64,000 bases of DNA from Gammaproteobacteria bacterium (GCA_029882915.1 JAOUJZ010000003.1:1-64000); one strand, 5' to 3'. Counted from the stretch's first letter, positions 44,813-56,982 are shown. Notes: generated from the letters alone by a model not told the origin. Numbers and translations are program-made.

Positions 44813-46021
44813 ATGACACAAAGTTACACAGCCGTCATGCCAACCTATGGACGTCTTGATGTTGCCTTTACCGAGGGTAATGGTGTGTGGTTAACGGATA
44901 CCGAGGGAAAACAGTACCTCGATGCTATAAGTGGCATTGCTGTCTGTAATCTGGGACATGTCCACCCAGCTGTGACAAAGGCGATTTCTGAACAAGCCGG
45001 CAAGTTAATCCATACCTCGAACATTTATCAAATTCCGCTGCAAAACCAACTGGCTGAACAGCTCACTGAATTATCAGATATGGAACAAGCTTTTTTCTGT
45101 AATTCAGGAGCGGAAGCGAATGAAGCAGCAATCAAAATAGCTCGGAAATACGGGCATAGTAAAGGCATTGATAAACCCGTCATTATTGTAATGGACGGTA
45201 GCTTTCATGGCCGCACCATGGCGACTTTGACTGCTACAGGCAATCCGAAAGTACATGCTGGTTTTGAGCCACTAGTATCGGGATTTGTTCGAGTCCCTTA
45301 TAACGACCTTGATGCATTGAGAATGGCGATCGGCCACTGGCCAGAAGCTGTGGCAGTCATGCTTGAGCCAGTACAGGGTGAAGGGGGGGTTAAAATACCT
45401 GATGCTGATTATTTGGCAGCGGTTCGTAATTTATGTACACAACGTAAATTACTCATGATGTTGGATGAGGTTCAAACTGGAATTGGACGTACGGGAAAGT
45501 GGTTTGCGTTTCAACATTGTGAAGGTGTTGTGCCTGATGTGATGATGTTAGCTAAAGGTTTGGGTAATGGCGTACCGATAGGTGCGTGTCTGGTCTCTGG
45601 CCCAGCTGTAGGTGTATTACAAGCAGGAAATCATGGGTCAACATTTGGTGGTAACCCACTGTGTTGTAGTGCAGCATTGGCAGTTTTAGACACCATTAAA
45701 AAAGACAAGCTACTGGATCATGTAACTACTTTGAGTTCTCAGATGTCAGATGCTTTTAAACTCGCTTTATCTAATCAACCCGGAGTTAAAAGTATAAGAG
45801 CGATGGGGTTTATGTTTGGTATTGAATTAATGATGCCTTGTGCAGAATTAGTACAAAAGGCGTTAGAAAAAGGCATATTGATTAATGTTACTGCAGACAA
45901 AGTTGTTCGTCTGTTACCGCCATTAGTTATTAATACGGATGAAGCGAATCAAATCGTAAATTTAGTGAGTGAGTTAGTGCTAGATTTCTTGGCTTCACAG
46001 GCCGTTGAGAGTGTAGCGTAA
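44813..46021 (+). CDS. argD: Acetylornithine aminotransferase
   Basis: A 402-residue pyridoxal-phosphate enzyme of arginine synthesis that makes N-acetylornithine from glutamate and the semialdehyde. [15 protein letters not shown] binds the cofactor phosphate, the [13 protein letters not shown] segment holds its Asp, and the Schiff-base Lys lies in [14 protein letters not shown]. Length fits ArgD (about 400). It lies 1 bp before argF, so the two form an arginine operon. It could also serve as succinyldiaminopimelate aminotransferase (DapC), as ArgD does in E. coli. Confidence 0.94.
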   Translation: MTQSYTAVMPTYGRLDVAFTEGNGVWLTDTEGKQYLDAISGIAVCNLGHVHPAVTKAISEQAGKLIHTSNIYQIPLQNQLAEQLTELSDMEQAFFCNSGAEANEAAIKIARKYGHSKGIDKPVIIVMDGSFHGRTMATLTATGNPKVHAGFEPLVSGFVRVPYNDLDALRMAIGHWPEAVAVMLEPVQGEGGVKIPDADYLAAVRNLCTQRKLLMMLDEVQTGIGRTGKWFAFQHCEGVVPDVMMLAKGLGNGVPIGACLVSGPAVGVLQAGNHGSTFGGNPLCCSAALAVLDTIKKDKLLDHVTTLSSQMSDAFKLALSNQPGVKSIRAMGFMFGIELMMPCAELVQKALEKGILINVTADKVVRLLPPLVINTDEANQIVNLVSELVLDFLASQAVESVA

Positions 46022-46022
46022 T

Positions 46023-46925
46023 ATGAGACATTTTTTAACGTTAAAAGATTTTACAGCGACAGAATTAAAGCAGTTAATTAACCGCGCTATTGAATTGAAA
46101 CATATACAAAAATCGGGTGAGATATATCAACCGCTTAAAAATAAAGTGCTGGCGATGATTTTTGATAAATCATCAACCCGAACACGAGTGTCATTTGAAT
46201 CAGCAATGATTCAATTTGGTGGGGGTGCTATATTTTTATCTCCGAACGACACACAGTTGGGGCGAGGTGAACCAGTAGAAGACTCTGCACGTGTTATTTC
46301 TAGCATGGTTGATGCAGTCATGATTCGTACATTTGAGCATGCAATGGTTGAACGTTTTGCTGAGTATTCATCTGTGCCGGTTATTAATGCGTTAACGGAT
46401 GATTATCACCCCTGTCAGTTATTAGCAGACATGCAAACCTATGTTGAGCATCGCGGGTCAATTGAAGGTAAAACTGTAGCCTGGATCGGGGATGGTAATA
46501 ATATGTGCCATTCTTATATTAATGCCGCAGAACAGTTTGGTTTTAATTTGAATATTGCAACTCCAGTAGGCTATGAACCAAAAGCCGACATTGTTTCAGC
46601 ATCAACGGCAGATATTTCACTGTGTCATGATATGAAAACAGCCGTTAAAAATACTGATTTGATTGTGACTGACGTCTGGGCCAGCATGGGTCAGGAAGAA
46701 GAACAGAAAAAAAGGGAGCATGCGTTTGCCGACTTTCAGGTTGATAATGATGTAATGACATTAGCAAACAGTGACGCGTTGTTTATGCACTGCTTACCTG
46801 CGCATCGCGGTGAAGAAGTGTCTGCTGATGTCATTGATGGTGGGCAAAGCGTGGTCTGGGATGAAGCTGAAAATCGTTTGCATGCTCAAAAAGCATTACT
46901 GGAATTTTTGTGTGTTAGTGATTAA
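46023..46925 (+). CDS. argF: Ornithine carbamoyltransferase
   Basis: A 300-residue anabolic OTCase that makes citrulline from ornithine and carbamoyl phosphate. The carbamoyl-phosphate loop [10 protein letters not shown] (about residues 46-55), HPCQLLAD (about 128-135), the ornithine loop DVWASMGQE and the active-site Cys in [10 protein letters not shown] are all present. It follows argD with no gap. Its 3' end overlaps the convergent murU gene by 11 bp. Confidence 0.95.
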   Translation: MRHFLTLKDFTATELKQLINRAIELKHIQKSGEIYQPLKNKVLAMIFDKSSTRTRVSFESAMIQFGGGAIFLSPNDTQLGRGEPVEDSARVISSMVDAVMIRTFEHAMVERFAEYSSVPVINALTDDYHPCQLLADMQTYVEHRGSIEGKTVAWIGDGNNMCHSYINAAEQFGFNLNIATPVGYEPKADIVSASTADISLCHDMKTAVKNTDLIVTDVWASMGQEEEQKKREHAFADFQVDNDVMTLANSDALFMHCLPAHRGEEVSADVIDGGQSVVWDEAENRLHAQKALLEFLCVSD

Positions 46926-47589
46926 GCGTTCTGATAAGTTTTTGTAAGCGTTCAACTGTACCAATATCTGACCATTCACCCTGATAAATCTCGCCACCAA
47001 CTTGTTGATTATAGATCGCTTGTAGCAATAAAGGCCTCAGTGGCATGCGTTGCACATTAAGACCTGAAAATAAGTCAGGATGGTAAATACCTATGCCACT
47101 GTAGGTGTATTGGTCATCACCTGACTGTTGTATCAACCCAGACGAAAGAGAAAAATCTCCTTGAGAATTGTGCTGTGGATTATTCACCATAACCAGATAG
47201 CACAGCATATTCGTAGCCAGCGTTATGTGAGTTAGCCGCTCAAATGGATAGTCGGTCCAGATATCACCATTAACGACTAGAAATGGTTCATTATCCAGCA
47301 AAGGAAGTGCATTGATAATCCCCCCTGCCGTTTCTAACCCGCCTTCATGCTCTGGTGAATATACAATGCTGGCTCCATATTGATGTCCATTGCCCAGTAT
47401 CTCCGGAAATTGTTCACCTAAATGAGCATAATTGATCACAATGTCATCAAAGCCTGCTTTCACTAGTGATCGAATGGTGTATTCGATTAACCGATAGTTA
47501 CCTGCTTTGAGCAATGGTTTTGGGGTATGGTCAGTCAGCGGCCGTAATCGTTCGCCACGGCCAGCAGCTAAGATGATTACCTTCATCAT
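46915..47589 (-). CDS. murU: N-acetylmuramate-1-phosphate uridylyltransferase
   Basis: A 224-residue nucleotidyltransferase. The nucleotide loop [21 protein letters not shown] and the metal-binding Asp in VVNGDIWTD are typical. With AmgK it makes UDP-MurNAc directly from recycled muramic acid, bypassing the fosfomycin-sensitive MurA step. Its start overlaps the amgK stop by 4 bp, and the pairing of the two supports MurU over a general sugar nucleotidyltransferase. Confidence 0.9.
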   Translation of the reverse strand: MMKVIILAAGRGERLRPLTDHTPKPLLKAGNYRLIEYTIRSLVKAGFDDIVINYAHLGEQFPEILGNGHQYGASIVYSPEHEGGLETAGGIINALPLLDNEPFLVVNGDIWTDYPFERLTHITLATNMLCYLVMVNNPQHNSQGDFSLSSGLIQQSGDDQYTYSGIGIYHPDLFSGLNVQRMPLRPLLLQAIYNQQVGGEIYQGEWSDIGTVERLQKLIRTLNH

Positions 47590-48566
47590 AAGGCCCTAAT
47601 TCGTGAATGTTGTTCAAGGAATTGGCTTAGTTCTGAAAACTCAGCATATTTTCCACTTACTTGCCTGACATAAGACAAGGTCAATGGTAGGTCATGGATG
47701 TAATCAGGTTTGTTATCGCGATAATTAAGTCGAGAGAATATGCCTAATACTTTGAGGTGCCGTTGTAAGCCCATCCAGTCGAACCATTTAACAAAACATT
47801 CGATTGAAACACCTGCTAGTAGTCCATGTTGTTGAGCTGATGAAAAATAATAGTTGATCCAACTGTCTATTCTGTCACTAGGCCATGAAATATAACAATC
47901 ACGTAACAATGAGACTAGGTCATAAGTAATAGGGCCAATGACCGCATCCTGAAAATCAATAATTCCCGGAGTCTTGCCAGATGTATACATTAAATTGCGA
48001 GAATGATAATCACGGTGGACGACAAGTTGTGGCTGTTCGAGGGCATGATTAATAAGTTTATCAAAGGTGGATTGCAAAAAATCGGGAGCAGGGATATTGA
48101 GATGCTTTCCTAAAAACCACTCAGGGAACAAATCAAGCTCTTTGTGTAATAAAGCTCGGTCGTAATGAGGAAGACTGATGTCTAGAGACGGGCATAACTG
48201 GATCTGAATCAAGCTTTCTATAGCCGATTTATATAATGTATCAGCAGTTTGTTCATTAAGCTTGTCAAGAAAAGATTGATTGCCAAAATCAGATAATAAT
48301 AAAAAACCTAATTTCTGGTTTGAGGCATCAATTTTTGGTACGTGAATATCGTGCTGATATAAAAAAGTAGCAATTTCAGTAAATGGTTTAATATCTTCAT
48401 GCTCAGGTGGTGCATCCATAACTATCCATGTCTTATTATCTATAAACACTCGAAAATATCGTCGAAAACTGGCATCACTTGATGCGGGCGTAATTTCAAA
48501 GTTATCGGTACTGAGTATGGTAGCTAACCATAATTTTATTTGTTCTAATCGAGGATCTTGCGACAT
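47586..48566 (-). CDS. amgK: N-acetylmuramate/N-acetylglucosamine kinase
   Basis: A 326-residue kinase of the aminoglycoside-phosphotransferase fold that phosphorylates MurNAc or GlcNAc at C1. The catalytic loop VVHRDYHSRNLMY (about residues 201-213) and the metal-binding GIIDFQDAVIGP (about 219-230) are intact. It is the first gene of the amgK-murU recycling pair. Other phosphotransferases of unknown substrate look similar, but the neighbour decides. Confidence 0.9.
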   Translation of the reverse strand: MSQDPRLEQIKLWLATILSTDNFEITPASSDASFRRYFRVFIDNKTWIVMDAPPEHEDIKPFTEIATFLYQHDIHVPKIDASNQKLGFLLLSDFGNQSFLDKLNEQTADTLYKSAIESLIQIQLCPSLDISLPHYDRALLHKELDLFPEWFLGKHLNIPAPDFLQSTFDKLINHALEQPQLVVHRDYHSRNLMYTSGKTPGIIDFQDAVIGPITYDLVSLLRDCYISWPSDRIDSWINYYFSSAQQHGLLAGVSIECFVKWFDWMGLQRHLKVLGIFSRLNYRDNKPDYIHDLPLTLSYVRQVSGKYAEFSELSQFLEQHSRIRAL

Positions 48567-48765
48567 ATATAAACCATATAGCTAACATTAAGTATATTCA
48601 GTAACATATTGTATATATTTAATATTAAAACACCTATGATAGGTTTATTAGAATAAAATGTCACTGTATTTGATTAGCTAAGTGTATAGTATTGCCTTTT
48701 CTCGGGATATTTTTGTACTTTGAATAGTGTCTCAGTTGGCCTGTTTATGGATTTTAGGAGTGATG

Positions 48766-49164
48766 ATGAATAAATTTGTTTTGTTGGTGTCCGGCTTGTT
48801 AATTTCATCTGCTGCAATCGCAGAAGAAAGTATGATTACTCAAGCAGATATGCCAGAAGAAGCTCAAACACAGATGTATGCCGCAATTACTGAGTACAAT
48901 AAATGCATGATGCAAAATAGGCTCGAATATCATCAACAAGGCGCGAAAGTGGCAACAGTCGCTGATAAAACACTGCAAGCTTGTGAACCACACCTCACAA
49001 CTCTAAGAGATGTTCTTGTGGCAAATAATGTTAATGAAGGTATTACTGAAACCATGGTCGCTACAATGCGTTCGCGCGCTGCTCGACAATTAATGGCCGC
49101 GGTGATGCAATCTATGGCTGGCCAAGCCGCTGCTGCAGCGAATGCAGCTCCATCAGCACAATAA
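48766..49164 (+). CDS. Small exported protein of unknown function
   Basis: A protein of about 132 residues. The start at 48766 (MNKFVLLVSGLLISSAAIAEE) has AGGAG 5 bases upstream; an earlier in-frame start at 48727 lacks one. A signal peptide ends near AIA-EE. The mature part is helical with two Cys (NKCMMQNR and LQACEPHL) that may form a disulfide bond, and an Ala-rich C-terminal end (QAAAAANAAPSAQ). I do not recognise the family. Confidence 0.6.
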   Translation: MNKFVLLVSGLLISSAAIAEESMITQADMPEEAQTQMYAAITEYNKCMMQNRLEYHQQGAKVATVADKTLQACEPHLTTLRDVLVANNVNEGITETMVATMRSRAARQLMAAVMQSMAGQAAAAANAAPSAQ

Positions 49165-49172
49165 AATCACTA

Positions 49173-49760
49173 CTACTGCGGTTGAAGGACATCAATGCCT
49201 TCAATCGCTAACATCTGTATCAATTTAATCAGTGGTAACCCGATCAATGCATTCGGGTCATCACCACTGAGTTTAGCAAATAGGCTAATTCCGAATCCTT
49301 CTGATTTAAAGCTGCCAGCGCATTGATAGGGCTGTTCTTGTTGCAGATAAAATTCTATCTGATCAGGAGATAAAGTCTTGAAACTCACTTCAAATGGTTC
49401 TACTACTGTGTACATGTGACCGCTCTTGCTATTTAAAAGTGTTAACCCGGTTAAGAAAACAACGGTTTTTCCAGATGCCGCCATGAGTTGTTTAACAGCA
49501 TTTTCATGGTTGCCCGGTTTACCTAAAATTGTTCCGTCAAGTACAGCAACCTGATCAGAACCAATGATCAGTGCATCAGGATGTTGAATGGCTATTGCTT
49601 GTGCTTTATTTTCCGATAGCCTTTTTACTAATTGTTCTGGTTGTTCATTAGCTATTGGATTTTCATCGATATCAGGTGAGACGCTAATAAAAGGTAAACC
49701 AAGCTTGGTTAATAATTCAGCTCGAAAAGGCGAGCTGGATCCTAAAATCAATTGCTGCAT
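49173..49760 (-). CDS. Maf-family nucleotide pyrophosphatase (YceF type)
   Basis: A 195-residue house-cleaning pyrophosphatase. The Maf loop LGSSSPFRAELLTKLGLPF lies at residues 6-24, the catalytic Asp in IGSDQVAVLDGTILGKPG, and the end motif in CAGSFKSEGFGI. The F/Q residues in this last motif suggest the YceF subgroup, which acts on 7-methyl-GTP, rather than dTTP/UTP-specific YhdE. It lies 12 bp after pgm on the same strand, and 8 bp beyond the end of the convergent exported protein. Confidence 0.88.
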   Translation of the reverse strand: MQQLILGSSSPFRAELLTKLGLPFISVSPDIDENPIANEQPEQLVKRLSENKAQAIAIQHPDALIIGSDQVAVLDGTILGKPGNHENAVKQLMAASGKTVVFLTGLTLLNSKSGHMYTVVEPFEVSFKTLSPDQIEFYLQQEQPYQCAGSFKSEGFGISLFAKLSGDDPNALIGLPLIKLIQMLAIEGIDVLQPQ

Positions 49761-49772
49761 TTAAGTTGTGTC

Positions 49773-51467
<1,695 letters not shown>

Positions 51468-51489
51468 TTAAAACCAATATACCGTTCTG

Positions 51490-52374
51490 ATGACAAGCAC
51501 TCAACAACCAGATGCTGCTCGCTTGATGCGATTAGCTACATACGCTTCAGTTTCTGTAGCCACAATTCTTATTGTGGCAAAACTTGTTGCATGGTTTATT
51601 ACAGATTCAATTAGTATTCTTGCAACACTGATTGACTCAAGCTTGGATGTTTTGGCTTCTTTATTGAATTTGGTTGCTGTACATCATGCACTTCAACCAG
51701 CTGATCGTGAACATAGTTTTGGGCATGGTAAAGCAGAAGCTTTAGCAGGGATGGGGCAGGCAATGTTTATTGCAGGCTCTGCCGGTTTATTATTGCTTCA
51801 GGCTGTAGGCCGGATCTTTCATCCACAAGCTGTCAGTGCTGGCTTAGAGGTAGGGGTCAGTGTAATGGTGTTTTCAATGGTGGCCACTATGCTGCTGATT
51901 TTATTTCAGAAATATGTAATTCGGCATACGAATTCCACAGCAATTAAAGCGGATGCACTACATTACAAAACTGATTTATTGGTTAATGGTAGTGTCATTG
52001 TTGCCTTATTGCTAACCTTTTATGGTTGGTCTCATTTTGATGCCATATTCGGTATTGGAATTGCAATTTTTATTCTTTATAGCGCATGGGACATCGTTCG
52101 TGAATCAATTGATTTATTGATGGATCATGAATTGCCTGATGAAGTGCGTGAGAAAATAAAAACCATACTGTCAAACCATCCGGAGGCACATGGTTTTCAT
52201 GATTTAAGAACACGACGTTCAGGTACGACGGTCTTTATCCAGTTGCATTTGGAGTTAGATGCATCACTAAGACTCTCTGAGGCGCATCGGATTGCAGATC
52301 AAGTAGAACGAGAGCTCGAAAGCTTATTTGCAGATGCAGAAGTTATTATTCATGAAGATCCAGTGATTGTCTGA
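51490..52374 (+). CDS. Cation diffusion facilitator (FieF-like)
   Basis: A 294-residue inner-membrane antiporter that exports divalent metals such as Zn2+ or Fe2+. Six helices are visible. The metal site has Asp in DSSLDVLAS (TM2) and His/Asp in DALHYKTDLLVN (TM5), the tetrahedral HxxxD pattern of FieF. The cytoplasmic domain from about residue 205 (DHELPDEVREKIK...GFHDLRTRRSG) carries further His. It is not near the copper block, so its metal may differ. It is the only gene on its transcript so far as visible. Confidence 0.88.
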   Translation: MTSTQQPDAARLMRLATYASVSVATILIVAKLVAWFITDSISILATLIDSSLDVLASLLNLVAVHHALQPADREHSFGHGKAEALAGMGQAMFIAGSAGLLLLQAVGRIFHPQAVSAGLEVGVSVMVFSMVATMLLILFQKYVIRHTNSTAIKADALHYKTDLLVNGSVIVALLLTFYGWSHFDAIFGIGIAIFILYSAWDIVRESIDLLMDHELPDEVREKIKTILSNHPEAHGFHDLRTRRSGTTVFIQLHLELDASLRLSEAHRIADQVERELESLFADAEVIIHEDPVIV

Positions 52375-52460
52375 GTCAGAGCTCTCTTGGCTCACAAGTT
52401 CAGCTGAATCTCGTATAATGTACATTAATTCATAATTCATAATTCAAAGGCTTTGTCATC

Positions 52461-53060
52461 TTGACCATAAATCCTTATAGCACTGAAACACTGGCAGTGA
52501 TTGTTATTTTATTGCTTGTTTTCATCATCACAAAACTCTTTATTAAACGTAAACGTTCTGTAAGTTATCAAATGGCATCAATACTTAAGCCTTATGCCCG
52601 TGATGAGATTAAAGAATTTATTATCCCTGATGGTGTTGGTGGTCTACTGGAAGTTGAACATTTGGTCTTAATGGATCAAGGGTTATTACTTATTAAGACC
52701 TATCCTTATTCAGGGAATTTATTTGGTGCTGAAAATATAGAACAGTGGACACAGATTATTGATGGTAGAAGCTTCAAATTCATCAACCCGCTGTATCATA
52801 TTCACAGCTCACGTCTGGCATTGACAGCTGTTGCACCCAAAGTTCCCGTTTATTGTAGGATTGTATATACAGGTAACTCTGTATTTCCAAAAGGCAAGCC
52901 CGATGAGGTATCAGTATTAAGTTCACTAGCTGATGATTTACAGTTGATCAAAGATGAGCCTACAATGCCCGACAGAGCACAACATGGCTGGGATACCATT
53001 TTGCGTATCGCTCGAAAAAATGGCAAGGCAGTAAAAGGGAGAGGAACAGTGAATGGCTGA
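52461..53060 (+). CDS. NERD domain membrane-anchored protein
   Basis: A 199-residue protein with one N-terminal helix (about residues 9-30, TLAVIVILLLVFIITKLF) and a NERD (nuclease-related) domain from about 40 to 160. The latter is recognised from VGGLLEVEHLVLMDQGLLLIKTYPYSGNLFGAE and the later WTQIIDGRSFKFINPL. The start is TTG at 52461; the next ATG would remove the helix. NERD proteins are proposed nucleases, but I see no full catalytic triad. It overlaps the next gene by 8 bp. Confidence 0.7.
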   Translation: MTINPYSTETLAVIVILLLVFIITKLFIKRKRSVSYQMASILKPYARDEIKEFIIPDGVGGLLEVEHLVLMDQGLLLIKTYPYSGNLFGAENIEQWTQIIDGRSFKFINPLYHIHSSRLALTAVAPKVPVYCRIVYTGNSVFPKGKPDEVSVLSSLADDLQLIKDEPTMPDRAQHGWDTILRIARKNGKAVKGRGTVNG

Positions 53061-53961
53061 TAAACGTTTGGTTGTGGCAATCTCATCCCGTGCATTGTTT
53101 GATCTGGATGAAAGTCATCAGATATATGAACAGGAAGGCACTCAAGCCTATTGTCATTATCAGATTGAAAATGAGGACATTCCTCTACAGCCAGGGGCAG
53201 CGTATAACCTAGTTAAAAAACTATTGGCTTTAAATAATAAAATTTCAAGTAGCACTAAAGTAGAAATCATCTTGTTATCACGTAACAGTTCCGACACTGG
53301 TTTGCGGATTTTTAATTCAATTCAGCACCATCAACTTGATATCAGTCGTGCAGTATTCACTTCTGGAAGCAGCCCTTATTGTTATGTTGCTCCATTTGGA
53401 GCTAACTTGTTCCTATCAACCAGCCCGGATGATGTTCGTAAAGCTCTTGATGCCGGCATTGCTGCTGCGACCATCATGCCATCAAATGTTGGTGAAAACA
53501 GCAATGAGGAACAATTACGTATTGCTTTTGATGGTGATGCTGTATTATTTTCTGACGAATCAGAACGAATTTATAAAGAGCAGGGTTTGCAGGCTTTTAC
53601 GGACAACGAACAGCAAACAGCTAAAAGCCCTTTAACTGGTGGACCATTCAAAGACTTTTTAATAGCATTAAATCATTTGCAGACGGAATTTGAAGGTGAT
53701 GAGGCACCCATTAGAACGGCATTGGTAACAGCACGTTCCGCACCTGCACATGAAAGAGTTATTCGTACATTACGTGCATGGGATATTCGCCTTGATGAAG
53801 CCATATTTCTAGGTGGAATGGATAAGGGTCCTTTTTTGAAATCTTTTGGTGCAGATATTTTTTTTGATGATCAGCAAGGGCACTGTGATTCAGCAAGAGA
53901 ACACGTAGCAACAGGACATGTACCACATGGTGTGGCAAATGAAAATAAGGGTGGGCAATAA
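53053..53961 (+). CDS. Cytosolic 5'-nucleotidase (PF06189 type)
   Basis: A 302-residue HAD-like nucleotidase that releases phosphate from nucleoside monophosphates. The HAD-fold elements are DLDESHQIYEQEG near the start, EIILLSRNSSDTGLRIFNSI in the middle and LRIAFDGDAVLFSDESERI with the catalytic Asp pair (about residues 158-170). PFLKSFGADIFFDD near the end closes the site. It shares an 8-bp overlap with the NERD gene and lies 2 bp before the HDOD gene. Confidence 0.85.
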   Translation: MADKRLVVAISSRALFDLDESHQIYEQEGTQAYCHYQIENEDIPLQPGAAYNLVKKLLALNNKISSSTKVEIILLSRNSSDTGLRIFNSIQHHQLDISRAVFTSGSSPYCYVAPFGANLFLSTSPDDVRKALDAGIAAATIMPSNVGENSNEEQLRIAFDGDAVLFSDESERIYKEQGLQAFTDNEQQTAKSPLTGGPFKDFLIALNHLQTEFEGDEAPIRTALVTARSAPAHERVIRTLRAWDIRLDEAIFLGGMDKGPFLKSFGADIFFDDQQGHCDSAREHVATGHVPHGVANENKGGQ

Positions 53962-53963
53962 CA

Positions 53964-55415
53964 TTGGGTAAAAATGCTAAGCAAGAGATTGACGCCTGGA
54001 TTAAACGTCTCAGTGATGAAGACATGCCAGTGTTTTCCAGCACGGTGGCAGATGTCACACAGGCAGTCAATGATGCTGAAACATCAGCAGCTGATGTGGC
54101 ACAAACTATCCTGAGAGATGCATCCTTAACTAGCCGTGTTTTAAAAATGGCTAACAGTTTCTATTACAATCCAAATGATCAGAAAATCAGCACAATTTCA
54201 CGTGCGGTCATGGTGTTAGGTTTTGAACAAGTACTCGCACTTACATTGTCACTGGTCTTGATTGATGCATTATCAAAAGGCGAACAACGAGACAAGTTAA
54301 TTGATGAAATGGCTTTGTCCTGCCATGCAGCTATTCAGGCAGAAGAATTGGCACATCAGACCCGTTGTGAATTTCCTGAGAATGTATTTGTTGCTACTTT
54401 GTTATCACGATTAGGCAATATGGCCTTTTGGGCGTTTTCAGGTGACAAGGGTACAGAACTACTTAATTTGATTGAATCAGGTGAGATGACCGAACAAGAG
54501 GCAGAAAATGAAGTTCTTGGGTTTTCACTGCATCAATTGACAAAAGGGCTAAGCAAATCATGGTCTTTGGGAGAGCTGCTCGATAAATCTTTGAGTGGTA
54601 AACATAAAACCGATCCTGAAATTGCAGTTATCAACATGGGCAAGGAGTTGGCCGAAGTTGCTACTGATGGCTGGGAGCACAATGAAGCGAAAAAGGTGAT
54701 TGAACAGGTTTCAAAGTATCTGGAAGTATCTGTCGCTGAGACTAAAAAAATTGTTTATGGCAGTGCTAAGAAGGCCAAAGATATTACCAGAATGTACGGT
54801 GCTTTTGATGCGAGTAACCGAATCAATCAGGCCGATACCATTACTATTGAACTCGAAAATGATGGCCAGATGCAGCAAGAGGATGAAATCGGACTTTATC
54901 CATATCCAGATGCAGGAATGCAATTGAGCATATTAAAAGAGATTGCTGAAGCCATTGAAGAGAACAGGGGTATTAACGTAATTCTTGAGATGGTGCTGGA
55001 AGGCATTCATCGTGGTGTGGGAATGGACCGTTCTATGTTTGCTATTTTATCAAAAGATCGTAAAACGTTGACCTGTAAATACGCCATTGGTGATGATAAT
55101 GAACGTTTACGCGACCAGTTTAAGATTGATATTTCGAATCCAAAAAATATCTTTAACTTATCCATTAGCAATAAAAAGGCAAGGCACATTCCATCTGACC
55201 CTAAAATGGTCGAAGGTACTATTGCCAGAGAAACACTTAAGATGCTGGGTACACCGCCTTATTTAATTATGCCGACTATTGTGAAAGGAAAGGTTATCGG
55301 TATGTTTATAGCTGATCGTAACGCCAGCTCAAGACAAATAGATGATAAAGATTTCGTTGCATTTCAACAGTTTTGTCAGCAGGCCAATATGGGATTAACT
55401 TTTTTAAGCTCTTAA
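53964..55415 (+). CDS. HDOD-GAF signalling protein
   Basis: A 483-residue soluble protein. The first about 280 residues form an HDOD domain (LRDASLTSRVLKMANSFYYNP, TISRAVMVLGFEQVLALTLS), a catalytically dead relative of HD phosphohydrolases used in signalling. A C-terminal GAF domain (about 330-480, LEMVLEGIHRGVGMDRSMFAIL...LIMPTIVKGKVIGMFIADRN) should bind a small ligand. The start is TTG at 53964, with GGTGGG 8 bases upstream and no closer ATG. It ends the NERD-nucleotidase-HDOD operon. Its partner is unknown. Confidence 0.82.
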   Translation: MGKNAKQEIDAWIKRLSDEDMPVFSSTVADVTQAVNDAETSAADVAQTILRDASLTSRVLKMANSFYYNPNDQKISTISRAVMVLGFEQVLALTLSLVLIDALSKGEQRDKLIDEMALSCHAAIQAEELAHQTRCEFPENVFVATLLSRLGNMAFWAFSGDKGTELLNLIESGEMTEQEAENEVLGFSLHQLTKGLSKSWSLGELLDKSLSGKHKTDPEIAVINMGKELAEVATDGWEHNEAKKVIEQVSKYLEVSVAETKKIVYGSAKKAKDITRMYGAFDASNRINQADTITIELENDGQMQQEDEIGLYPYPDAGMQLSILKEIAEAIEENRGINVILEMVLEGIHRGVGMDRSMFAILSKDRKTLTCKYAIGDDNERLRDQFKIDISNPKNIFNLSISNKKARHIPSDPKMVEGTIARETLKMLGTPPYLIMPTIVKGKVIGMFIADRNASSRQIDDKDFVAFQQFCQQANMGLTFLSS

Positions 55416-55491
55416 GGCTAGTTTTCTGCGTTATCTATGTTTATAATGGCCAGCTTAATTTGGATGTCAGGCTATCTGAACAACAATTTTT

Positions 55492-55576
<85 letters not shown>

Positions 55577-55651
55577 CATTAAATTAAAGATTGGTGGCTG
55601 AAAATGTTTGAAAGTCACCAAGACTTTAAAATCCCAGTTTTGAGGTAAAAA

Positions 55652-56959
55652 ATGCAAGTTACTGTAGAAAATGTTAGCGAACTCGGTCGCCGTATGTCGG
55701 TGACAGTTGAAGATGCCAATATCGAGCAAGCAGTACAGGAGCGTTTGAAAGCAATCCTACCAACGGTAAAAATGGCTGGCTTTCGACCTGGTAAAGTCCC
55801 AATGAAAATGGTTGAACAATCACACGGACCAAGTGCTCGTCGTGATGTAATTGACAGCCTGGTTCAAAGTAGTATGCAAGAAGCCTTTACGCAAGAAGGC
55901 ATTAACCCTGCAGGTCCTCCCCATATCGACAGCATGAAAGAAGAGGGTTCATCTCTTGTATATACCATGGTTTATGATGTGTTCCCAGACGTTAAAGAAG
56001 TTAAGCTTGACGGTATAGAGCTGGAAAAAGTGGTTGCTGAAGTTCAGGATGAAGACGTTGACAATATGATAGAGACGCTTCGCCAGCAACGTGTTACATG
56101 GGAGCCTCTAAAACGGGCAGCTAAAGAAACAGATGGTGTTACGATCGACTTTGTTGGTAGCATTGATGGCCAAGAGTTTGATGGTGGTAAAGGGTCAGAT
56201 GTATTGGTAGTTATTGGTGATGGTTCAATGTTACCTGAGTTTGAAAGTCAGTTGGTTGGCCATAAAACAGGCGATAAAGCTAACATTAGCGTAACTTTTC
56301 CGGATGATTATCGGGCGCAAGCGTTACAGGGTAAGAAAGCCACCTTTGCAATTACTGTGAAATCGGTTGCCAAGAAAAAATTACCAAAACTTGATAAAGA
56401 ATTTGCACAGTTGTGTGGCGTTGACGGTGGGATGGCGGCTCTGAAAAAAGAAGTGCGTGCTAATATGACCCGTGAACTTGCGTCGGCTCTGAAAAATCAG
56501 AACAAACGTAAAGTTATGAGCAGCTTGACTGAAAACAATGACATTGCCTTGCCAGAATCACCTGTTGAACGTGAAGCAGAGTATTTAATGGAGCAAGCTA
56601 AAAACAACTTAAGAAATCAGGGTGTGAATGTTGATGGAATTCCATTCAATGTTGACAACTTTAAAGATACTGCAAAACAACGTGTATCATTAAGCTTATT
56701 GGTTGGTAAAATTATTACAGACAATAATATTCAACCTGATGATGCACGCGTAAAAGAAGTTATTGATGGCATAGCCTCTAGCTACGAAGATCCAGAAGAT
56801 GTTGTGAAGTTTTATATGAATGATCAACAGAAACTTTCTGAAATTCAAATGATGGTTGTTGAAGATATGGTTGTGGACTGGATCTATGATCATGTTAAAG
56901 TTAAAGTAGAAGAAAAGGCATCAACCTTCTCTGAGGTGATGAACTCTGCTGCAGCATAA
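55652..56959 (+). CDS. tig: Trigger factor
   Basis: A 435-residue ribosome-bound chaperone and prolyl isomerase. The ribosome-docking motif GFRPGKVPMKMVEQ lies at residues 44-57. The FKBP-like domain (about 150-245) has TIDFVGSIDGQEFDGGKGSDVLVVIGDGSMLPEFESQLVG, and the long helical C-terminal cradle follows. Length matches E. coli Tig (432). It starts the usual tig-clpP-clpX-lon protein-quality series and has its own terminator. A hairpin (TTGGTGGCT/AGTCACCAA, 55591-55621) lies in its leader. Confidence 0.97.
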   Translation: MQVTVENVSELGRRMSVTVEDANIEQAVQERLKAILPTVKMAGFRPGKVPMKMVEQSHGPSARRDVIDSLVQSSMQEAFTQEGINPAGPPHIDSMKEEGSSLVYTMVYDVFPDVKEVKLDGIELEKVVAEVQDEDVDNMIETLRQQRVTWEPLKRAAKETDGVTIDFVGSIDGQEFDGGKGSDVLVVIGDGSMLPEFESQLVGHKTGDKANISVTFPDDYRAQALQGKKATFAITVKSVAKKKLPKLDKEFAQLCGVDGGMAALKKEVRANMTRELASALKNQNKRKVMSSLTENNDIALPESPVEREAEYLMEQAKNNLRNQGVNVDGIPFNVDNFKDTAKQRVSLSLLVGKIITDNNIQPDDARVKEVIDGIASSYEDPEDVVKFYMNDQQKLSEIQMMVVEDMVVDWIYDHVKVKVEEKASTFSEVMNSAAA

Positions 56960-56982
56960 CCCTTTATATTGATACGGATATA

